Below, piece by piece: positions 1 to 11,022 of a stretch of DNA of 62,308 nucleotides. Every line of letters begins with the position of its first letter. The first letter of the stretch is position 1. The DNA is taken from the NCBI GenBank assembly GCA_947372925.1, contig CANBVQ010000006.1, positions 1 through 62,308 on the forward strand, given 5' to 3'. Under the pieces are notes generated by a model that had not been told where the DNA came from, searched no databases, and worked only from the letters and a program-made list of their open reading frames with translations. The stretch comes from Acidimicrobiaceae bacterium (GTDB taxonomy: Bacteria; Actinomycetota; Acidimicrobiia; Acidimicrobiales; RAAP-2). Both the position numbers and the translations under genes were made by a program.

Positions 1-1471
<1,471 letters not shown>

Positions 1472-1473
1472 GA

Positions 1474-3183
1474 TTACGCTCCTCGCTGAGATGGGTGGAC
1501 AAGGATTTCGTCATTCGTGGCGCCGGAGGGAACCATGGGGAAGACCTTCTCACTGGCGTCGGTGCGGAAGTCGATAACTACCGGCACGTCATTGATGGTG
1601 TTGGCCAGATCGATCGCGGCGATGGCCTCTTCCATGGTGCGCGCACGAAGACCGACGCAGCCCATCGATTCGGCCCACATCACGTAGTCCGGCAGGTCGG
1701 GCGAAAGGTAGACCTCGCTGTAGCGTTCCTCGTAGAACATCTCTTGCCACTGGCGAACCATGCCCAGGTAGGCATTGTTCAAGATCGCAACCTTGATGGG
1801 GATGCCTTCCGCGCGTGCGGTCACGAGCTCTTGAGCGGTCATCTGGAAGCAGCCGTCGCCGTCGATGCACCACACGGTGCGGTCGGGGTGTCCGGCCTTG
1901 GCACCAATGGCGGCGGGAACACCGAAGCCCATGGTGCCAGCGCCACCGGAGTTAATCCAGGTGCCAGGGATCTCGTACTGCCAGTGCTGCGCGGCCCACA
2001 TCTGGTGCTGGCCTACGCCACTGGTCACAATCGTGCCCGGTTTCGCTCGAGCCGCGATGGCCTCAATGATGGCCTGGGGGCGCAGTTGGGCCGCAGGGTC
2101 TTGAGGGTCGTAGGCCAATGGGAATTCGTCACGCCATGCGTCGATGGTCTTCCACCACGGCGCAATGTCACCAACGTGTGTGGTGGCCGCGTCGAGGGCC
2201 AACAACGTGTCCTTGATCTGACCACGAATGGCGACGTCGGCCTGGCGAATCTTGTTGAACTCAGCCGCATCGATGTCGGCGTGGATGATCTTTGCGTGCG
2301 GCGCAAAACCGTCGAGTCGGCCAGTCACGCGGTCGTCAAAACGGGCGCCCAGGGTAATCAACAGGTCGCTCTGCTGCATGGCGGTAACGGCCGCGTACAT
2401 GCCATGCATACCGGGCATTCCGAGGTGGAGGCGGTGAGAGTCGGGAAAGGCACCACGGGCCATCAAGGTCGTTACGACCGGAATGTTCGTCCGTTCGGCG
2501 AAGGCCAAGAGTTCGGCGCTGGCCCGTGACTTCAAGACACCGCCACCCACGTAGAGCAGTGGGCGCTCGGCGGCGGCAATCAGCGCGGCCGCCTCGGCGA
2601 TGAGCGAACCGTCGATGGCACTCTCAGGGTGGTATCCGGGTAGGTCGAGATCTTCAATGGTCTCTGGCCACCACCACTCCATCATTGCTTGCGTCACGTC
2701 CTTAGGAACGTCGATGAGCACTGGTCCGGGTCGACCAGTCGTCGCAATGTAGAAGGCGGCCGCTACGGCCCGAGGTATTTCATGGGCCGTGGTAACGAGG
2801 AAGTTGTGCTTCGTTATGCCCATGGTGATGCCGGTGATGTCGCACTCCTGGAAGGCGTCGGTACCGATGTTGGCCGTCGGCACCTGTCCGGTAATGACGA
2901 CGAGTGGCGTGGAGTCCATGTGGGCGTTAGCGATCGGGGTCACGATGTTCGTCGCGCCCGGACCACTGGTCACCATGGCCACTCCGGGTCGGCCGGTGGC
3001 CATCGCGTAGCCCTCTGCCATGTGACCAGCGCCCTGTTCGTGGCGCACGAGGATGTGGCGAATTGATGAATCGATGAGCGGGTCGTACACCGGGAGAATT
3101 GCTCCGCCGGGCAGGCCGAAGATGGTGTCGACACCCATCTGCTCAAGGCTCTTGATAAGCGCCTGGGCTCCTGTTAGCTGCAC
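1474..3183 (-). CDS. ilvB: Acetolactate synthase large (catalytic) subunit
   Basis: ThDP-dependent enzyme that condenses two pyruvates (or pyruvate plus 2-oxobutyrate) as the first committed branched-chain step. The 569-aa length is normal. Residues seen include the ThDP-activating glutamate in [12 protein letters not shown] (Glu49), the FAD/central domain, and the C-terminal GDG...NN ThDP/Mg motif (GDGCFQMT...ILNN). The start is GTG, preceded by AAGGAG at 5-nt spacing. Transcription must pass a terminator hairpin 22 nt upstream (see attenuator), so expression is likely tied to charged tRNA-Val/Leu supply. First structural gene of ilvBNC. Confidence 0.97.
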   Translation of the reverse strand: MQLTGAQALIKSLEQMGVDTIFGLPGGAILPVYDPLIDSSIRHILVRHEQGAGHMAEGYAMATGRPGVAMVTSGPGATNIVTPIANAHMDSTPLVVITGQVPTANIGTDAFQECDITGITMGITKHNFLVTTAHEIPRAVAAAFYIATTGRPGPVLIDVPKDVTQAMMEWWWPETIEDLDLPGYHPESAIDGSLIAEAAALIAAAERPLLYVGGGVLKSRASAELLAFAERTNIPVVTTLMARGAFPDSHRLHLGMPGMHGMYAAVTAMQQSDLLITLGARFDDRVTGRLDGFAPHAKIIHADIDAAEFNKIRQADVAIRGQIKDTLLALDAATTHVGDIAPWWKTIDAWRDEFPLAYDPQDPAAQLRPQAIIEAIAARAKPGTIVTSGVGQHQMWAAQHWQYEIPGTWINSGGAGTMGFGVPAAIGAKAGHPDRTVWCIDGDGCFQMTAQELVTARAEGIPIKVAILNNAYLGMVRQWQEMFYEERYSEVYLSPDLPDYVMWAESMGCVGLRARTMEEAIAAIDLANTINDVPVVIDFRTDASEKVFPMVPSGATNDEILVHPSQRGA

Positions 3184-3205
3184 AACAACTCCTTGTTTGG
3201 ATAAG

Positions 3206-3233
3206 AAAAAAGGCCTCCCTTTCTGGGAGGCCT
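3206..3233 (-). terminator. Attenuator terminator hairpin upstream of ilvB
   Basis: Perfect 9-bp inverted repeat (3225-3233 with 3211-3219, 5-nt loop), followed on the minus strand by six T residues (3206-3211). It is a textbook intrinsic terminator placed between the leader peptide and ilvB, where it would stop transcription before the structural genes. A weaker stem (3252-3256 with 3239-3243) that includes part of the leader stop codon lies just upstream and could take part in alternative folding. Confidence 0.92.
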
Positions 3234-3254
3234 CGGGAAGCGTACGACGTGACG

Positions 3255-3305
3255 CTACCGTTGGCCAACACCTACTACTACAAGTACGGATTCACGGTTC
3301 GTCAT
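3255..3305 (-). CDS. ilvB leader peptide (16 aa, Val/Leu-rich)
   Basis: Short ORF: ATG at 3305-3303, TAG at 3257-3255, product [16 protein letters not shown]. Six of 16 residues are Val or Leu, with a run of Val-Leu-Val-Val-Val and then Gly-Val. That is the composition expected of an attenuation leader for branched-chain amino-acid genes. Attenuators before ilvB are known in Actinobacteria. Here the terminator hairpin follows 21 nt after the stop. A putative promoter (-35 TTGAAA, 17-bp spacer, -10 CAGACT) ends 6 nt before the ATG, so the peptide is probably translated from a leaderless mRNA. It is too short for automatic gene callers. Confidence 0.88.
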   Translation of the reverse strand: MTNRESVLVVVGVGQR

Positions 3306-3311
3306 GGAATC

Positions 3312-3340
3312 AGTCTGTCACAGTCGGTGAAACATTTCAA
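3312..3340 (-). promoter_or_regulatory. Putative promoter of ilvL-ilvBNC
   Basis: TTGAAA (3335-3340), 17-bp spacer, CAGACT (3312-3317) on the minus strand, 6 nt before the leader ATG. It sits immediately after the ilvD stop codon (3344-3346), so ilvBNC can be transcribed independently of ilvD. Confidence 0.65.
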
Positions 3341-3343
3341 GTG

Positions 3344-5023
3344 CTAGGCCGAGGTAACCGCGCCCTTCTCGGCACCCTGCACCAATCGAGCGAACTTCTC
3401 AAGTACTCCTGTGGTGTAGCGGGGTACGAAGGGGATGATTTCGGTAGCCCGGCGGGCCAGTTCGGCGGCATCCACCATGAGGTCGATGGAGTCCTTGGTT
3501 ACGTCGATCACGATCCGGTCGCCATCACGAACGAGCCCAATCGGCCCACCGTCCAGGGCTTCGGGCGCCACGTGTCCAACGCAGAATCCGTGTGTTCCAC
3601 CAGAGAATCGTCCATCAGTCACCAGGGCGCAGTCGCCACCGCGTCCAGCGCCCTTCATGGCACCAGTCACCGCCAGCATTTCGCGCATGCCAGGGCCGGC
3701 CTTGGGGCCCTCGAAGCGAATCACCACCACCGTGTTGGGCTGGATCTCGTCAGCCAAGATTGCGGTCATCGCCGCATCCTCGCCGTCAAAGACGCGGGCC
3801 GTGCCGTCGAAGGTCAGGTTGTCGATTCCGGCGACCTTGACGACGGAACCCTTGGGAGCCAGTGAGCCCGTCAAGACCGCAATGCCACCGCGGTCGTGGA
3901 TGGGGTTCGAAAGAGGGTGCACCACGAGGCCGTCGGGCTTCGGGGCGTTGTACTCCTTCAAGTTCTCTTCCATGGTGCGACCAGAAACAGTCATTACGTC
4001 GCCGTGCAAGAGACCGGCTTCGAGCAGGTGGGCCAGGACTACAGGCACGCCACCAATCTTGTCGAGGTCCGTCATGTGGTACTTGCCATGAGGCTTCGTG
4101 TCAGCCAAGTGCGGAACACGGCGGGCGATGCGGTTGAAGTCATCCAACTCGAGTTCGACACGAGCTTCGTGCGCAATAGCCAGTAGGTGGAGCACGGCAT
4201 TGGTAGAACCGCCGAGGGCCATAACTACCGAGATGGCGTTTTCAAAGGCCTTCTTCGTCATGATTTGACGAGCCGTAATACCCCGATCCAAAAGGTTCAG
4301 TACCGCGACACCCGAGGCGTACGCGTAGTCATCACGACGGGAGTCAATCGACGGGGCCGAGGCTGAACCCAGGATTGACATTCCGAGGGCTTCGCCGACG
4401 CTGGCCATGGTGTTGGCCGTAAACATTCCCGCACAGGAACCTTCTCCGGGGCAGGCCTTCAGTTCAATCATGGAGAGTTCTTCGTCACTCAAATTGCCAA
4501 CAGCGTTCGCACCGACGGCCTCGAAGACCGAAACGATGTCAAGCGCCTCTCCCCCGTGGTAACCGGGCAGGATTGAGCCTCCGTAGAGAAACACATTGGG
4601 AACGTCCAAGCGGGCGGCGGCCATCAACATGCCCGGGAGTGACTTGTCACAACCGGCAAACGTCACCATGGCATCAAAACGCTCCGCGTGCATCACTGTT
4701 TCTACAGAGTCGGCAATGACCTCACGTGAAACCAAGGAGGCGCGCATACCTTCGTGGCCCATCGAAATACCGTCAGAAACCGCAATCGTCACGAATTCGA
4801 ACGGGACTCCGCCGTTATCGCGAACGGCCACCTTGGCGCGCTTGGCCAAGCGATCGAGAGGCAAGTTGCAGGGGGTGACTTCATTCCACGACGAGGCCAC
4901 GCCAATCTGTGGCAAGGACATGTCTTCGTCGCGCAGACCCATGGCCCGCAACATTGCTCGCGCTGGTGCGCGGTTCTTCCCTTGAGTTACGTCTGAACTT
5001 CGAGGGGTGGGGTGGGTCGTCAT
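3344..5023 (-). CDS. ilvD: Dihydroxy-acid dehydratase
   Basis: Fe-S enzyme for the third common step of valine/isoleucine synthesis, dehydrating 2,3-dihydroxy acids to 2-oxo acids. The 559-aa length is typical of IlvD. Cluster-ligand motifs are visible: [11 protein letters not shown] in the N-terminal third and [16 protein letters not shown] in the middle. The C-terminal [17 protein letters not shown] block is also characteristic. The start is ATG at 5023 with TAAACT ending 6 nt upstream and no Shine-Dalgarno sequence, so a leaderless mRNA is likely. It lies between gatB (43 nt upstream) and the ilvB attenuator. Confidence 0.97.
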   Translation of the reverse strand: MTTHPTPRSSDVTQGKNRAPARAMLRAMGLRDEDMSLPQIGVASSWNEVTPCNLPLDRLAKRAKVAVRDNGGVPFEFVTIAVSDGISMGHEGMRASLVSREVIADSVETVMHAERFDAMVTFAGCDKSLPGMLMAAARLDVPNVFLYGGSILPGYHGGEALDIVSVFEAVGANAVGNLSDEELSMIELKACPGEGSCAGMFTANTMASVGEALGMSILGSASAPSIDSRRDDYAYASGVAVLNLLDRGITARQIMTKKAFENAISVVMALGGSTNAVLHLLAIAHEARVELELDDFNRIARRVPHLADTKPHGKYHMTDLDKIGGVPVVLAHLLEAGLLHGDVMTVSGRTMEENLKEYNAPKPDGLVVHPLSNPIHDRGGIAVLTGSLAPKGSVVKVAGIDNLTFDGTARVFDGEDAAMTAILADEIQPNTVVVIRFEGPKAGPGMREMLAVTGAMKGAGRGGDCALVTDGRFSGGTHGFCVGHVAPEALDGGPIGLVRDGDRIVIDVTKDSIDLMVDAAELARRATEIIPFVPRYTTGVLEKFARLVQGAEKGAVTSA

Positions 5024-5029
5024 AGAGAC

Positions 5030-5035
5030 AGTTTA
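5030..5035 (-). promoter_or_regulatory. -10 element of ilvD (leaderless)
   Basis: TAAACT on the minus strand, 6 nt before the ilvD ATG. No convincing -35 hexamer was seen. Confidence 0.55.
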
Positions 5036-5065
5036 GGAATCCCGCTCCCCGTACTACGAACAGGG

Positions 5066-6493
5066 CTAGCGGCGTGACTGGAGTTCAGCAATGACGGCTT
5101 TGCCGTTGGCTTGCCCCTTGGTCGCCTTCATGACGAGTCCAATGAAGAACTGGGCCAACTTGTCGTCCCCGTCCTTAAATCGCTGCCACTCATCGGGGTT
5201 CGCCGTGATCAGTTCGCCAACCGTGGCCGAGAGGGAGTCCGTAGAGAGTTGCTCGAAGCCCTTGGCCTTAGCCACACTGGCGGGATCGCCACCCTTCTCG
5301 AGCAGTTCGCCCAACACGGTCTTAGCTTGCGTCGCTGACAGTTGACCCGACTGCTCCATGGCCACAGTTGTGACGAAGTTCGCTACCGACAGATTCGCGA
5401 GCTTCTCGTTCGCGGCCGCCAATTCGTTGGCGGCACGAGCAACGGCCAGCGCCACGTCACCGTGAGCTTGGGCCACACCTTCTACGTAGAGGTCGAGGTC
5501 GAGGTCGACGACCGTGGTCACCCCATCACGCTGGGCGTCGGTGGGGTTGGTCAAGAGTGCTTCGAGGTCCCGGCGACGTTGGGCTGGGAGCTTCGGCAGG
5601 CCCGCGAGGACTCGGTCCTTCCAAGCCTGATCGGGGGCAAGGTCAACGAGGTCGGGCTCGCGGAAGTAGCGATAGTCCTCGGCCTCTTCCTTGACGCGCA
5701 GCGTGGAAGTTTCGCCGCGGTCTTCATCCCAGTGGCGCGTCTCCTGGCGAATCGAACCGCCATCTTCGAGAACGTCAATCTGACGCAGCGCTTCGTACTC
5801 GATGGCCCGAGTCAAACTCCGAAGCGAGTTGAGGTTCTTAATCTCACAACGAGTACCAAAGGGCGTATCGGGCTTGTGGACCGAGACGTTGGCGTCGACG
5901 CGCAACGACCCTTCTTCCATTCGACCGTCGGAGGCACCAATGGCCACGAGGATGGAGCGAAGCTCGGCGACGTAGTCACGAGCCTGCTGGGGGTTACGAA
6001 TGTCGGGTCCGGAAACAATCTCGACGAGCGGCACACCAGAACGGTTGTAGTCCACGAGCGAGCGATCAGCGCCGTGAATTCGACCCGACGTTCCTAGGTG
6101 CGTCGTCTTGCCGGTGTCTTCTTCCATATGGGCACGTTCGATGGATACGCGTGAGCCATCGGGGAGGTCCAAGTACCCGCGGGCATTGATTGGAAGGTCG
6201 TACTGACTGACCTGATAGTCCTTCGGCATGTCCGGGTAGAAATAGTTCTTCCGGTGGAACGTGGAGTCCTGAATGGTGCAATTGAGGGCGAAGCCAATGG
6301 CCATAGCCAACTCAACTGCACGCTCATTGAGCACCGGCATCGAGCCAGGCAGTCCGAGACATATTGGGCAGACCTGTGAGTTGGGCGCCGACCCGAACTC
6401 ATTCGCACAGCCACAGAAGAGCTTGGTCTTGGTCTTGAGTTCGGTGTGGACTTCGAGGCCCACCACCATTTCCCATCCATTTGGCAACATCAT
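5066..6493 (-). CDS. gatB: Asp-tRNA(Asn)/Glu-tRNA(Gln) amidotransferase subunit B
   Basis: tRNA-binding and kinase subunit of GatCAB, which phosphorylates mischarged Glu-tRNA(Gln) or Asp-tRNA(Asn) and amidates it with ammonia from GatA. At 475 aa it is full length. The N-terminal GLEVHTEL motif, the zinc-type CGCANEFG...CPICLGLPGSMPVLN segment, the YFYPDMPKDYQVSQYD signature and the C-terminal YqeY-like tail (KGQANGKAV) are present. The ATG overlaps the gatA stop by 4 nt (ATGA). Its presence suggests the organism makes Gln-tRNA and/or Asn-tRNA indirectly. Confidence 0.97.
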   Translation of the reverse strand: MMLPNGWEMVVGLEVHTELKTKTKLFCGCANEFGSAPNSQVCPICLGLPGSMPVLNERAVELAMAIGFALNCTIQDSTFHRKNYFYPDMPKDYQVSQYDLPINARGYLDLPDGSRVSIERAHMEEDTGKTTHLGTSGRIHGADRSLVDYNRSGVPLVEIVSGPDIRNPQQARDYVAELRSILVAIGASDGRMEEGSLRVDANVSVHKPDTPFGTRCEIKNLNSLRSLTRAIEYEALRQIDVLEDGGSIRQETRHWDEDRGETSTLRVKEEAEDYRYFREPDLVDLAPDQAWKDRVLAGLPKLPAQRRRDLEALLTNPTDAQRDGVTTVVDLDLDLYVEGVAQAHGDVALAVARAANELAAANEKLANLSVANFVTTVAMEQSGQLSATQAKTVLGELLEKGGDPASVAKAKGFEQLSTDSLSATVGELITANPDEWQRFKDGDDKLAQFFIGLVMKATKGQANGKAVIAELQSRR

Positions 6494-7911
6494 GCTCGAC
6501 CATCCGCAATTTCGAGAACACGGGCCGCGGCAAAGAGGCGCGCCTCGCTCCGTCCGGGTCCTAACAGCTGAACACCGATTGGCAGATTGGCCTCACCGGT
6601 ACCGAACGGTACGGAGATGGCCGCTTCACCCGCCAGGTTGGTAGGAATCGTAAAGACGTCATTCAGGTACATCGCCATGGGATCGTTCGTCTTGCTGCCG
6701 AATTCGAAGGCCACTGACGGCGTCGTGGCGCCAATAATCATGTCGACTTGTTGGTAGGCCGTGGCGAATGCTTCAATCATGCGCGTACGCACCTTGAGCG
6801 CTTGGCCGTAGTAGGCGTCGAAGTATCCCGCCGACAGGGCGTAGGTGCCCAGCATGATGCGACGCTTCACTTCCGCACCAAAGCCGGCGGTCCGCGTGGC
6901 TTCCATCATGGCCGTGACGTCTTCACCGTCAACGCGATTTCCAAATCGAACACCGTCGAAGCGAGCCAAGTTGGAGCTGGCTTCAGCCGGTGCAATGAGG
7001 TAGTAGGCCGACAGTCCAAGGTGGAGTTCAGGTATCGAGAGCTCCACAATGGTCGCTCCGGCATCCTTGAGTGTCTCCACGGCCTTATTTACCGCGCGGA
7101 CCACGTCTTCATCGGCACCATCGACGAGTTCACGGACGAGACCGATGCGCTTTCCGGCTACTCCGTCAGCGACGTGCGCCAGGAGCGACGGGGTGGGCTC
7201 GGGCAGTGAAGTCGAGTCGAGGGGGTCGTGCCCGGCAATGACCTCGAGCAACAGAGCGGCATCGGATACCGACTGCGCGAATGGGCCAATTTGATCGAGC
7301 GAACTGGCAAAGGCAATTAGGCCGTAGCGAGAGACGAGTCCGTAGGTCGGCTTCACGCCAACGAGGCCACACAGGGCCGCGGGTTGGCGGATCGATCCAC
7401 CGGTGTCGCTACCGAGCGAAACAGGCGTCATGTTCGATGCCACCGCAGCGGCCGAGCCACCGGAAGATCCACCCGGGACGCGAGCGGGGTCCAAGGGGTT
7501 GCGCGTCGGACCGAAGGCTGAGTTTTCCGTCGATGAGCCCATAGCGAACTCATCGAGGTTGGTCTTGCCCATCGAAATGGCACCCTGGGCGACGAGACGG
7601 TCGACGACCGTGGCGTTGTACGGAGGCTTCCATCCTTCGAGAATTTTCGAAGAACAGGTAGTGGGTATGCCCGTGGTGCAGAGGTTGTCCTTCAAGGCAA
7701 TTGGTACGCCGGCGAGCAGGCCGGGGTCTTCGCCTCGTCGCACCTGCTCGTCGATGCGGGCGGCCGCGGCGCGGGCACCATCTTCGTCGACGTAGAGAAA
7801 GACGTTGAGTTCTTCGTTACGAGCTCGAATCGCCGTCAGCGACTCTTCTACGGCTACGAGTGCGGACTGACCACCACGAACCGCAGCGGCGATTTCTAGG
7901 GCGGACTTCAC
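6490..7911 (-). CDS. gatA: Asp-tRNA(Asn)/Glu-tRNA(Gln) amidotransferase subunit A
   Basis: Glutaminase subunit of GatCAB, an amidase-signature enzyme that releases ammonia from glutamine and channels it to GatB. The 473-aa length is typical. The Ser-cisSer-Lys triad is complete: Lys74 in ALKDNL, Ser149 in PGGSSGGS and Ser173 in SDTGGSIRQP. It is coupled to gatC and gatB by 4-nt ATGA overlaps on both sides. Confidence 0.97.
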   Translation of the reverse strand: MKSALEIAAAVRGGQSALVAVEESLTAIRARNEELNVFLYVDEDGARAAAARIDEQVRRGEDPGLLAGVPIALKDNLCTTGIPTTCSSKILEGWKPPYNATVVDRLVAQGAISMGKTNLDEFAMGSSTENSAFGPTRNPLDPARVPGGSSGGSAAAVASNMTPVSLGSDTGGSIRQPAALCGLVGVKPTYGLVSRYGLIAFASSLDQIGPFAQSVSDAALLLEVIAGHDPLDSTSLPEPTPSLLAHVADGVAGKRIGLVRELVDGADEDVVRAVNKAVETLKDAGATIVELSIPELHLGLSAYYLIAPAEASSNLARFDGVRFGNRVDGEDVTAMMEATRTAGFGAEVKRRIMLGTYALSAGYFDAYYGQALKVRTRMIEAFATAYQQVDMIIGATTPSVAFEFGSKTNDPMAMYLNDVFTIPTNLAGEAAISVPFGTGEANLPIGVQLLGPGRSEARLFAAARVLEIADGRA

Positions 7912-8210
7912 GGCGCTTCTCCCACGATGCGAGGTACCGCGAAACGACCGTCTTCTACGTCAGGTGCTTGGGCCAACACGGGAGCCGGGTCCAGGCTCGC
8001 GCGAACCTCATCAGGTCGAACGACATTAACGAGACCAAACGGGTGAGCCGTGGGCGCCACACCGTGGAGATCCAGGGAGCTCAAGTCTTGAGCGTGCACC
8101 AAGATCTTGCCTAGTTGCTCGGTGTAGCGAACAAGCTCGTCTTCCGTGAGACGGAGACGGGCCAACTTGGCCACGTGCGCCACATCATCCCGCGAGAGTG
8201 GTTCGGTCAT
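7908..8210 (-). CDS. gatC: Asp-tRNA(Asn)/Glu-tRNA(Gln) amidotransferase subunit C
   Basis: Small subunit (100 aa) that wraps the GatA-GatB interface and stabilises the complex. The family pattern is clear: DVAHVAKLARLRLTEDE at the N-terminus and a C-terminal P-R-DEV-ASL type segment (VRPDEVRASLD). It overlaps the upstream esterase stop and the gatA start by 4 nt each, so the four genes form one translationally coupled operon in the order esterase-gatC-gatA-gatB. Confidence 0.95.
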   Translation of the reverse strand: MTEPLSRDDVAHVAKLARLRLTEDELVRYTEQLGKILVHAQDLSSLDLHGVAPTAHPFGLVNVVRPDEVRASLDPAPVLAQAPDVEDGRFAVPRIVGEAP

Positions 8211-8962
8211 GCTGAGAAAATTGAATCTAAGAAGCGAACAGTGTTCGCCTCAACGAGTGAAGCGTCGTTGTCCAACGTGGCTACGTGGTAGCTGTCTTCC
8301 AGCCAGATGTGCTCCACCGAGCCCTTGACAATCCGTGCCAGGTCTTCCGAGTTGTCGCTGGACACAACGTGGTCTTCACGGGACGACAAAATAAGTGTCG
8401 GCGCGCTGATGGTGTCGAGGCGCTCCCAGACCTTTTCGATGCCATCAAACAAACTGGCGGCGCAAGCGAGTGGCGTGGCGTTGTACGACGCCTCTTGGCT
8501 GCCGTCCTTCTTGATGTCCGAGCCGATTGACTCCATGGTCTCCATGCCCGCATCGAGTAGTCCCTTGAGCCCATCGCGCATCTCCTGCACGGGAGGCTTC
8601 ACGAGCGCGTTAATAAATACCAGGGCAGCGACGTCGGGGTGCTCTTCGGCCACAAAGGCCGTAAGCCCTCCGCCCATCGACAGACCGACCACGGCGACAC
8701 GGTCGCAGCGGGTGGCGAGTTCACGGTAGGCCGCATCGGACGCGCTCGACCAGTCGGACCAACCCGTGGTCATCATGTCTTCGACAGAGGTGCCGTGACC
8801 AGGTAGCCGTGGCAGTTCAACGGTGTAGCCCGCGTTAGCAATTGCTTCGGCCAGGGGGCGCATTGACTGTGGATTCCCCGTGAATCCGTGGAGCACGAGA
8901 ACGCCGTCTCGACCCCCCGAAGCAGAGAATGGTTCGCAGCCGGGCATGATATTCGTCGTCAT
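8207..8962 (-). CDS. Alpha/beta hydrolase, carboxylesterase/monoacylglycerol lipase type
   Basis: 251-aa serine hydrolase of the Est30-like carboxylesterase group. The oxyanion-hole motif LHGFTGNP, the nucleophile elbow GLSMGG (Ser95), the acid in SREDHVV and the catalytic His in SYHVATLD are all present; the last motif is characteristic of this group. The natural substrate is unknown and could be short-chain esters or monoacylglycerols. It is the first gene of the gatCAB operon, its stop overlapping the gatC ATG by 4 nt. TAGGCT lies 8 nt before the ATG and may be the operon -10. Confidence 0.85.
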   Translation of the reverse strand: MTTNIMPGCEPFSASGGRDGVLVLHGFTGNPQSMRPLAEAIANAGYTVELPRLPGHGTSVEDMMTTGWSDWSSASDAAYRELATRCDRVAVVGLSMGGGLTAFVAEEHPDVAALVFINALVKPPVQEMRDGLKGLLDAGMETMESIGSDIKKDGSQEASYNATPLACAASLFDGIEKVWERLDTISAPTLILSSREDHVVSSDNSEDLARIVKGSVEHIWLEDSYHVATLDNDASLVEANTVRFLDSIFSA

Positions 8963-8993
8963 GGCATCTGAGCCTACCGTTCACGGGTACCGT

Positions 8994-9015
8994 GGGCTCT
9001 GAGTAGAAAGAGCCC
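8994..9015. repeat. Inverted repeat between divergent esterase-gatCAB and SCP2-like genes
   Basis: GGGCTCT (8994-9000), 8-nt spacer, AGAGCCC (9009-9015): perfect 7-bp arms ending 5 nt before the plus-strand ATG at 9021. A second short palindrome (CACGG-GTA-CCGTG) lies just to its left, at about 8982-8994. Either could be an operator for the divergent pair, or the repeat could fold in the plus-strand 5' end. No T-run follows. Confidence 0.4.
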
Positions 9016-9020
9016 GCAAA

Positions 9021-9422
9021 ATGGCGCATGATTTCCTAAGTCCCGAATGGCTCGAAGCCGCACGGCAAATTCGCGAGTCTCTGGGCGACATTGGCCCCGC
9101 ACCGGTGGAATTGGTTATGAACCTCATCGTGACTGAGGTGCCCTTTTCGAGCCAAGAGATCCAGGCCAATCTCGACACCCGCGTTGGCACGCTGGTCCTC
9201 GAAGAAGGACACGCGTCCGACCCTCACCTCACGGTCACGATTACGTGGGCTACCGCCAAGGCCCTGCTGATCGACGGCCAACCACAGGCGGCGATGTCGG
9301 CATTTATGGCGGGCAAAATCCGCGTTGAAGGCGATATGTCCAAGCTCGTGGCGCTCCAGAATCAAAAGCCGGACCCGCGCGCCGAGCAAGTACTCAGCCA
9401 ACTGAAGGCGATTACTTCGTAA
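9021..9422 (+). CDS. SCP2-like sterol/lipid-binding domain protein
   Basis: 133-aa single-domain protein. The pattern matches the SCP-2 fold: an amphipathic strand region (PVELVMNLIVTEVPF), a D-x-TVTITWATAKALLIDG segment, a QAAMSAFMAGKIRVEGDMSKL block (the most characteristic SCP2 motif) and a short C-terminal helix. The likely role is binding or carrying hydrophobic ligands such as fatty acyl chains; the ligand cannot be told from the sequence. It is divergent from the esterase-gatCAB operon, and its 3' end overlaps the end of the minus-strand MFS gene by 11 nt (tail to tail). Confidence 0.82.
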   Translation: MAHDFLSPEWLEAARQIRESLGDIGPAPVELVMNLIVTEVPFSSQEIQANLDTRVGTLVLEEGHASDPHLTVTITWATAKALLIDGQPQAAMSAFMAGKIRVEGDMSKLVALQNQKPDPRAEQVLSQLKAITS

Positions 9423-11022
9423 GTCGGTTCTTGTCGCGTTCGAACTGTTTAAAAAACAGCGCGGCAATGATTCCTAGCGATCCGATAACTGCGCCGATGG
9501 CGAAGGGCCAATGGAACGTCCCGAGAAGTTCAACCGTGCCAGGGATGGCGTTGGAAAGACCGCGTCGATGTTCCAGTGAGGCCTGAACCGTCTCTAGAAC
9601 CTGGATACCGGCGACTTCTCCCACCTGCATTGCCAGCATCTGCGCGGCGGACATGACACCGAATTCATTGTCCTTCACGGCGTGAGCCATGATGGCGCTC
9701 GAGCTCGGCATCGCGACACCCATACCAAGTCCCGAGAGTGCGAGAGCGACCACCACGACCCAGGTCCCAGTCGATGGTTGCAGTAGCGAGAACATAAAGA
9801 GTGACATGGTGAGGAACGTCATGCCCGCAATCGCACTCACGCGTTCGCCAATCCTCACGGCGATGTAGCCGGCAATCGGGGAACAGATGGCGAAGGTGAG
9901 AGGTCGGGCAATGGAGATGGCGCCCACCTTGCCAATGGAGTAGCCGTAACCCTGTTCCATCAAGATGGGGAATAAGAAGAAGGCGCCGAAGTACGCGAAG
10001 TTGGCCGAAGCCCGAACCACCATGGGCATCACGAAGTTGCGCTTGGCGAAGTAGTGCGGCGGGATGAGAGGTCGTTCGGCCGTGCGGATGCGATAGATGA
10101 ATGCCACGATGCAGACCACAGCGACGGTCCAGCTCACCATGCAGAGCGGGCTGGTCCAGCCCACGCGTCCGCCGAAACTCAGTCCCAACATGAGGGCCGT
10201 CACCGAGAAGGACAAGGTCCAGCTCCCGATCCAGTCCATCTGTTTGAACTCTTTTCGAGCTTTCGCCTTCGCCACGGCCTCTTCCTCGGGTGTTCCCCGG
10301 CCGCTCGGCAGAATGGTCGAGACGACGACCATGGCAATCAAAATCAGAACGAGTTGGGTCCAAAAGAGGGCCCGCCATCCCCACGCGGCAATAATCGGAG
10401 CCCCGAGGGTGACACCAAAGACTGGGCCGCCGGCGCCAATAAGTGACCACCACCCCATCGCCTTGACTCGCTCGTCGGGATGGAACATCAAGTTGATCAA
10501 GGCGGCCGAGGCGGTTCCGGTGGCAGCCGCCTGAATACCGTCTAGGGCTCGGGCTCCGAGCAACGTAATTACCGTCGGTGCGAGTGCCGTCAACACGGCC
10601 GAGACGGCAGCGCCGGCCAGACCGAAGAGATAGAGGCGCCGATGGCCGAGGATGTCACCGGCTTTGCCAAAAATAGGTGCGGCTAATCCATTCGCCAGCA
10701 GCGGCCCCACCATTGTCCAGGTCAAAATCCCCTTGGTGGTGTGGAACTCCTTAGCCACCTGCGGGAGGTCGACGATGAAAACAGTAAAGGTGAAGTTAAG
10801 CGCGAGTAGTCCCGCCAGCAGGCTCCACAGCACCCACCACTGATACTTCGACGAAACGGCCACGCGTGTTTGCACACGGTGTCGAATCATCTTCAGCCAG
10901 TTGAGGTCGCTGCCCGCCTCGGCACCCAGGGCGCCGAAAGCTCCGCCGCCTGGATCACTCCGTGGGTTTAAGAGAGCCTCGGGATCTTCGCGGAGACCAG
11001 GATTGGTCTCGTCACTGCTCAC
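9412..11022 (-). CDS. MFS transporter, DHA2-like (multidrug-type)
   Basis: Polytopic membrane protein of 536 aa with about 14 hydrophobic segments. Motif A-like GDILGHRRLYLFGL follows the second or third segment, and motif C-like GPVFGVTLGAPI lies further on. The long reading frame extends to 11067, but a GTG at 11022 overlaps the preceding SDR stop codon (GTGA), matching the coupling style of this region, so that start is preferred. The substrate is unknown. Coupling to an SDR of lipid/sterol type suggests export of a metabolite or drug-like compound, but this is inference. Confidence 0.83.
   Translation of the reverse strand: MSSDETNPGLREDPEALLNPRSDPGGGAFGALGAEAGSDLNWLKMIRHRVQTRVAVSSKYQWWVLWSLLAGLLALNFTFTVFIVDLPQVAKEFHTTKGILTWTMVGPLLANGLAAPIFGKAGDILGHRRLYLFGLAGAAVSAVLTALAPTVITLLGARALDGIQAAATGTASAALINLMFHPDERVKAMGWWSLIGAGGPVFGVTLGAPIIAAWGWRALFWTQLVLILIAMVVVSTILPSGRGTPEEEAVAKAKARKEFKQMDWIGSWTLSFSVTALMLGLSFGGRVGWTSPLCMVSWTVAVVCIVAFIYRIRTAERPLIPPHYFAKRNFVMPMVVRASANFAYFGAFFLFPILMEQGYGYSIGKVGAISIARPLTFAICSPIAGYIAVRIGERVSAIAGMTFLTMSLFMFSLLQPSTGTWVVVVALALSGLGMGVAMPSSSAIMAHAVKDNEFGVMSAAQMLAMQVGEVAGIQVLETVQASLEHRRGLSNAIPGTVELLGTFHWPFAIGAVIGSLGIIAALFFKQFERDKNRLTK

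Noticed and set aside
1495-2529. 344-codon plus-strand ORF opposite ilvB, and similar long antisense ORFs (3053-3865, 5342-6097, 39879-40433)
   Set aside because: They lie fully antisense to well-supported enzymes, have no recognisable domains and show the low-complexity Gly/Arg/Val/His composition of shadow frames in GC-rich DNA.
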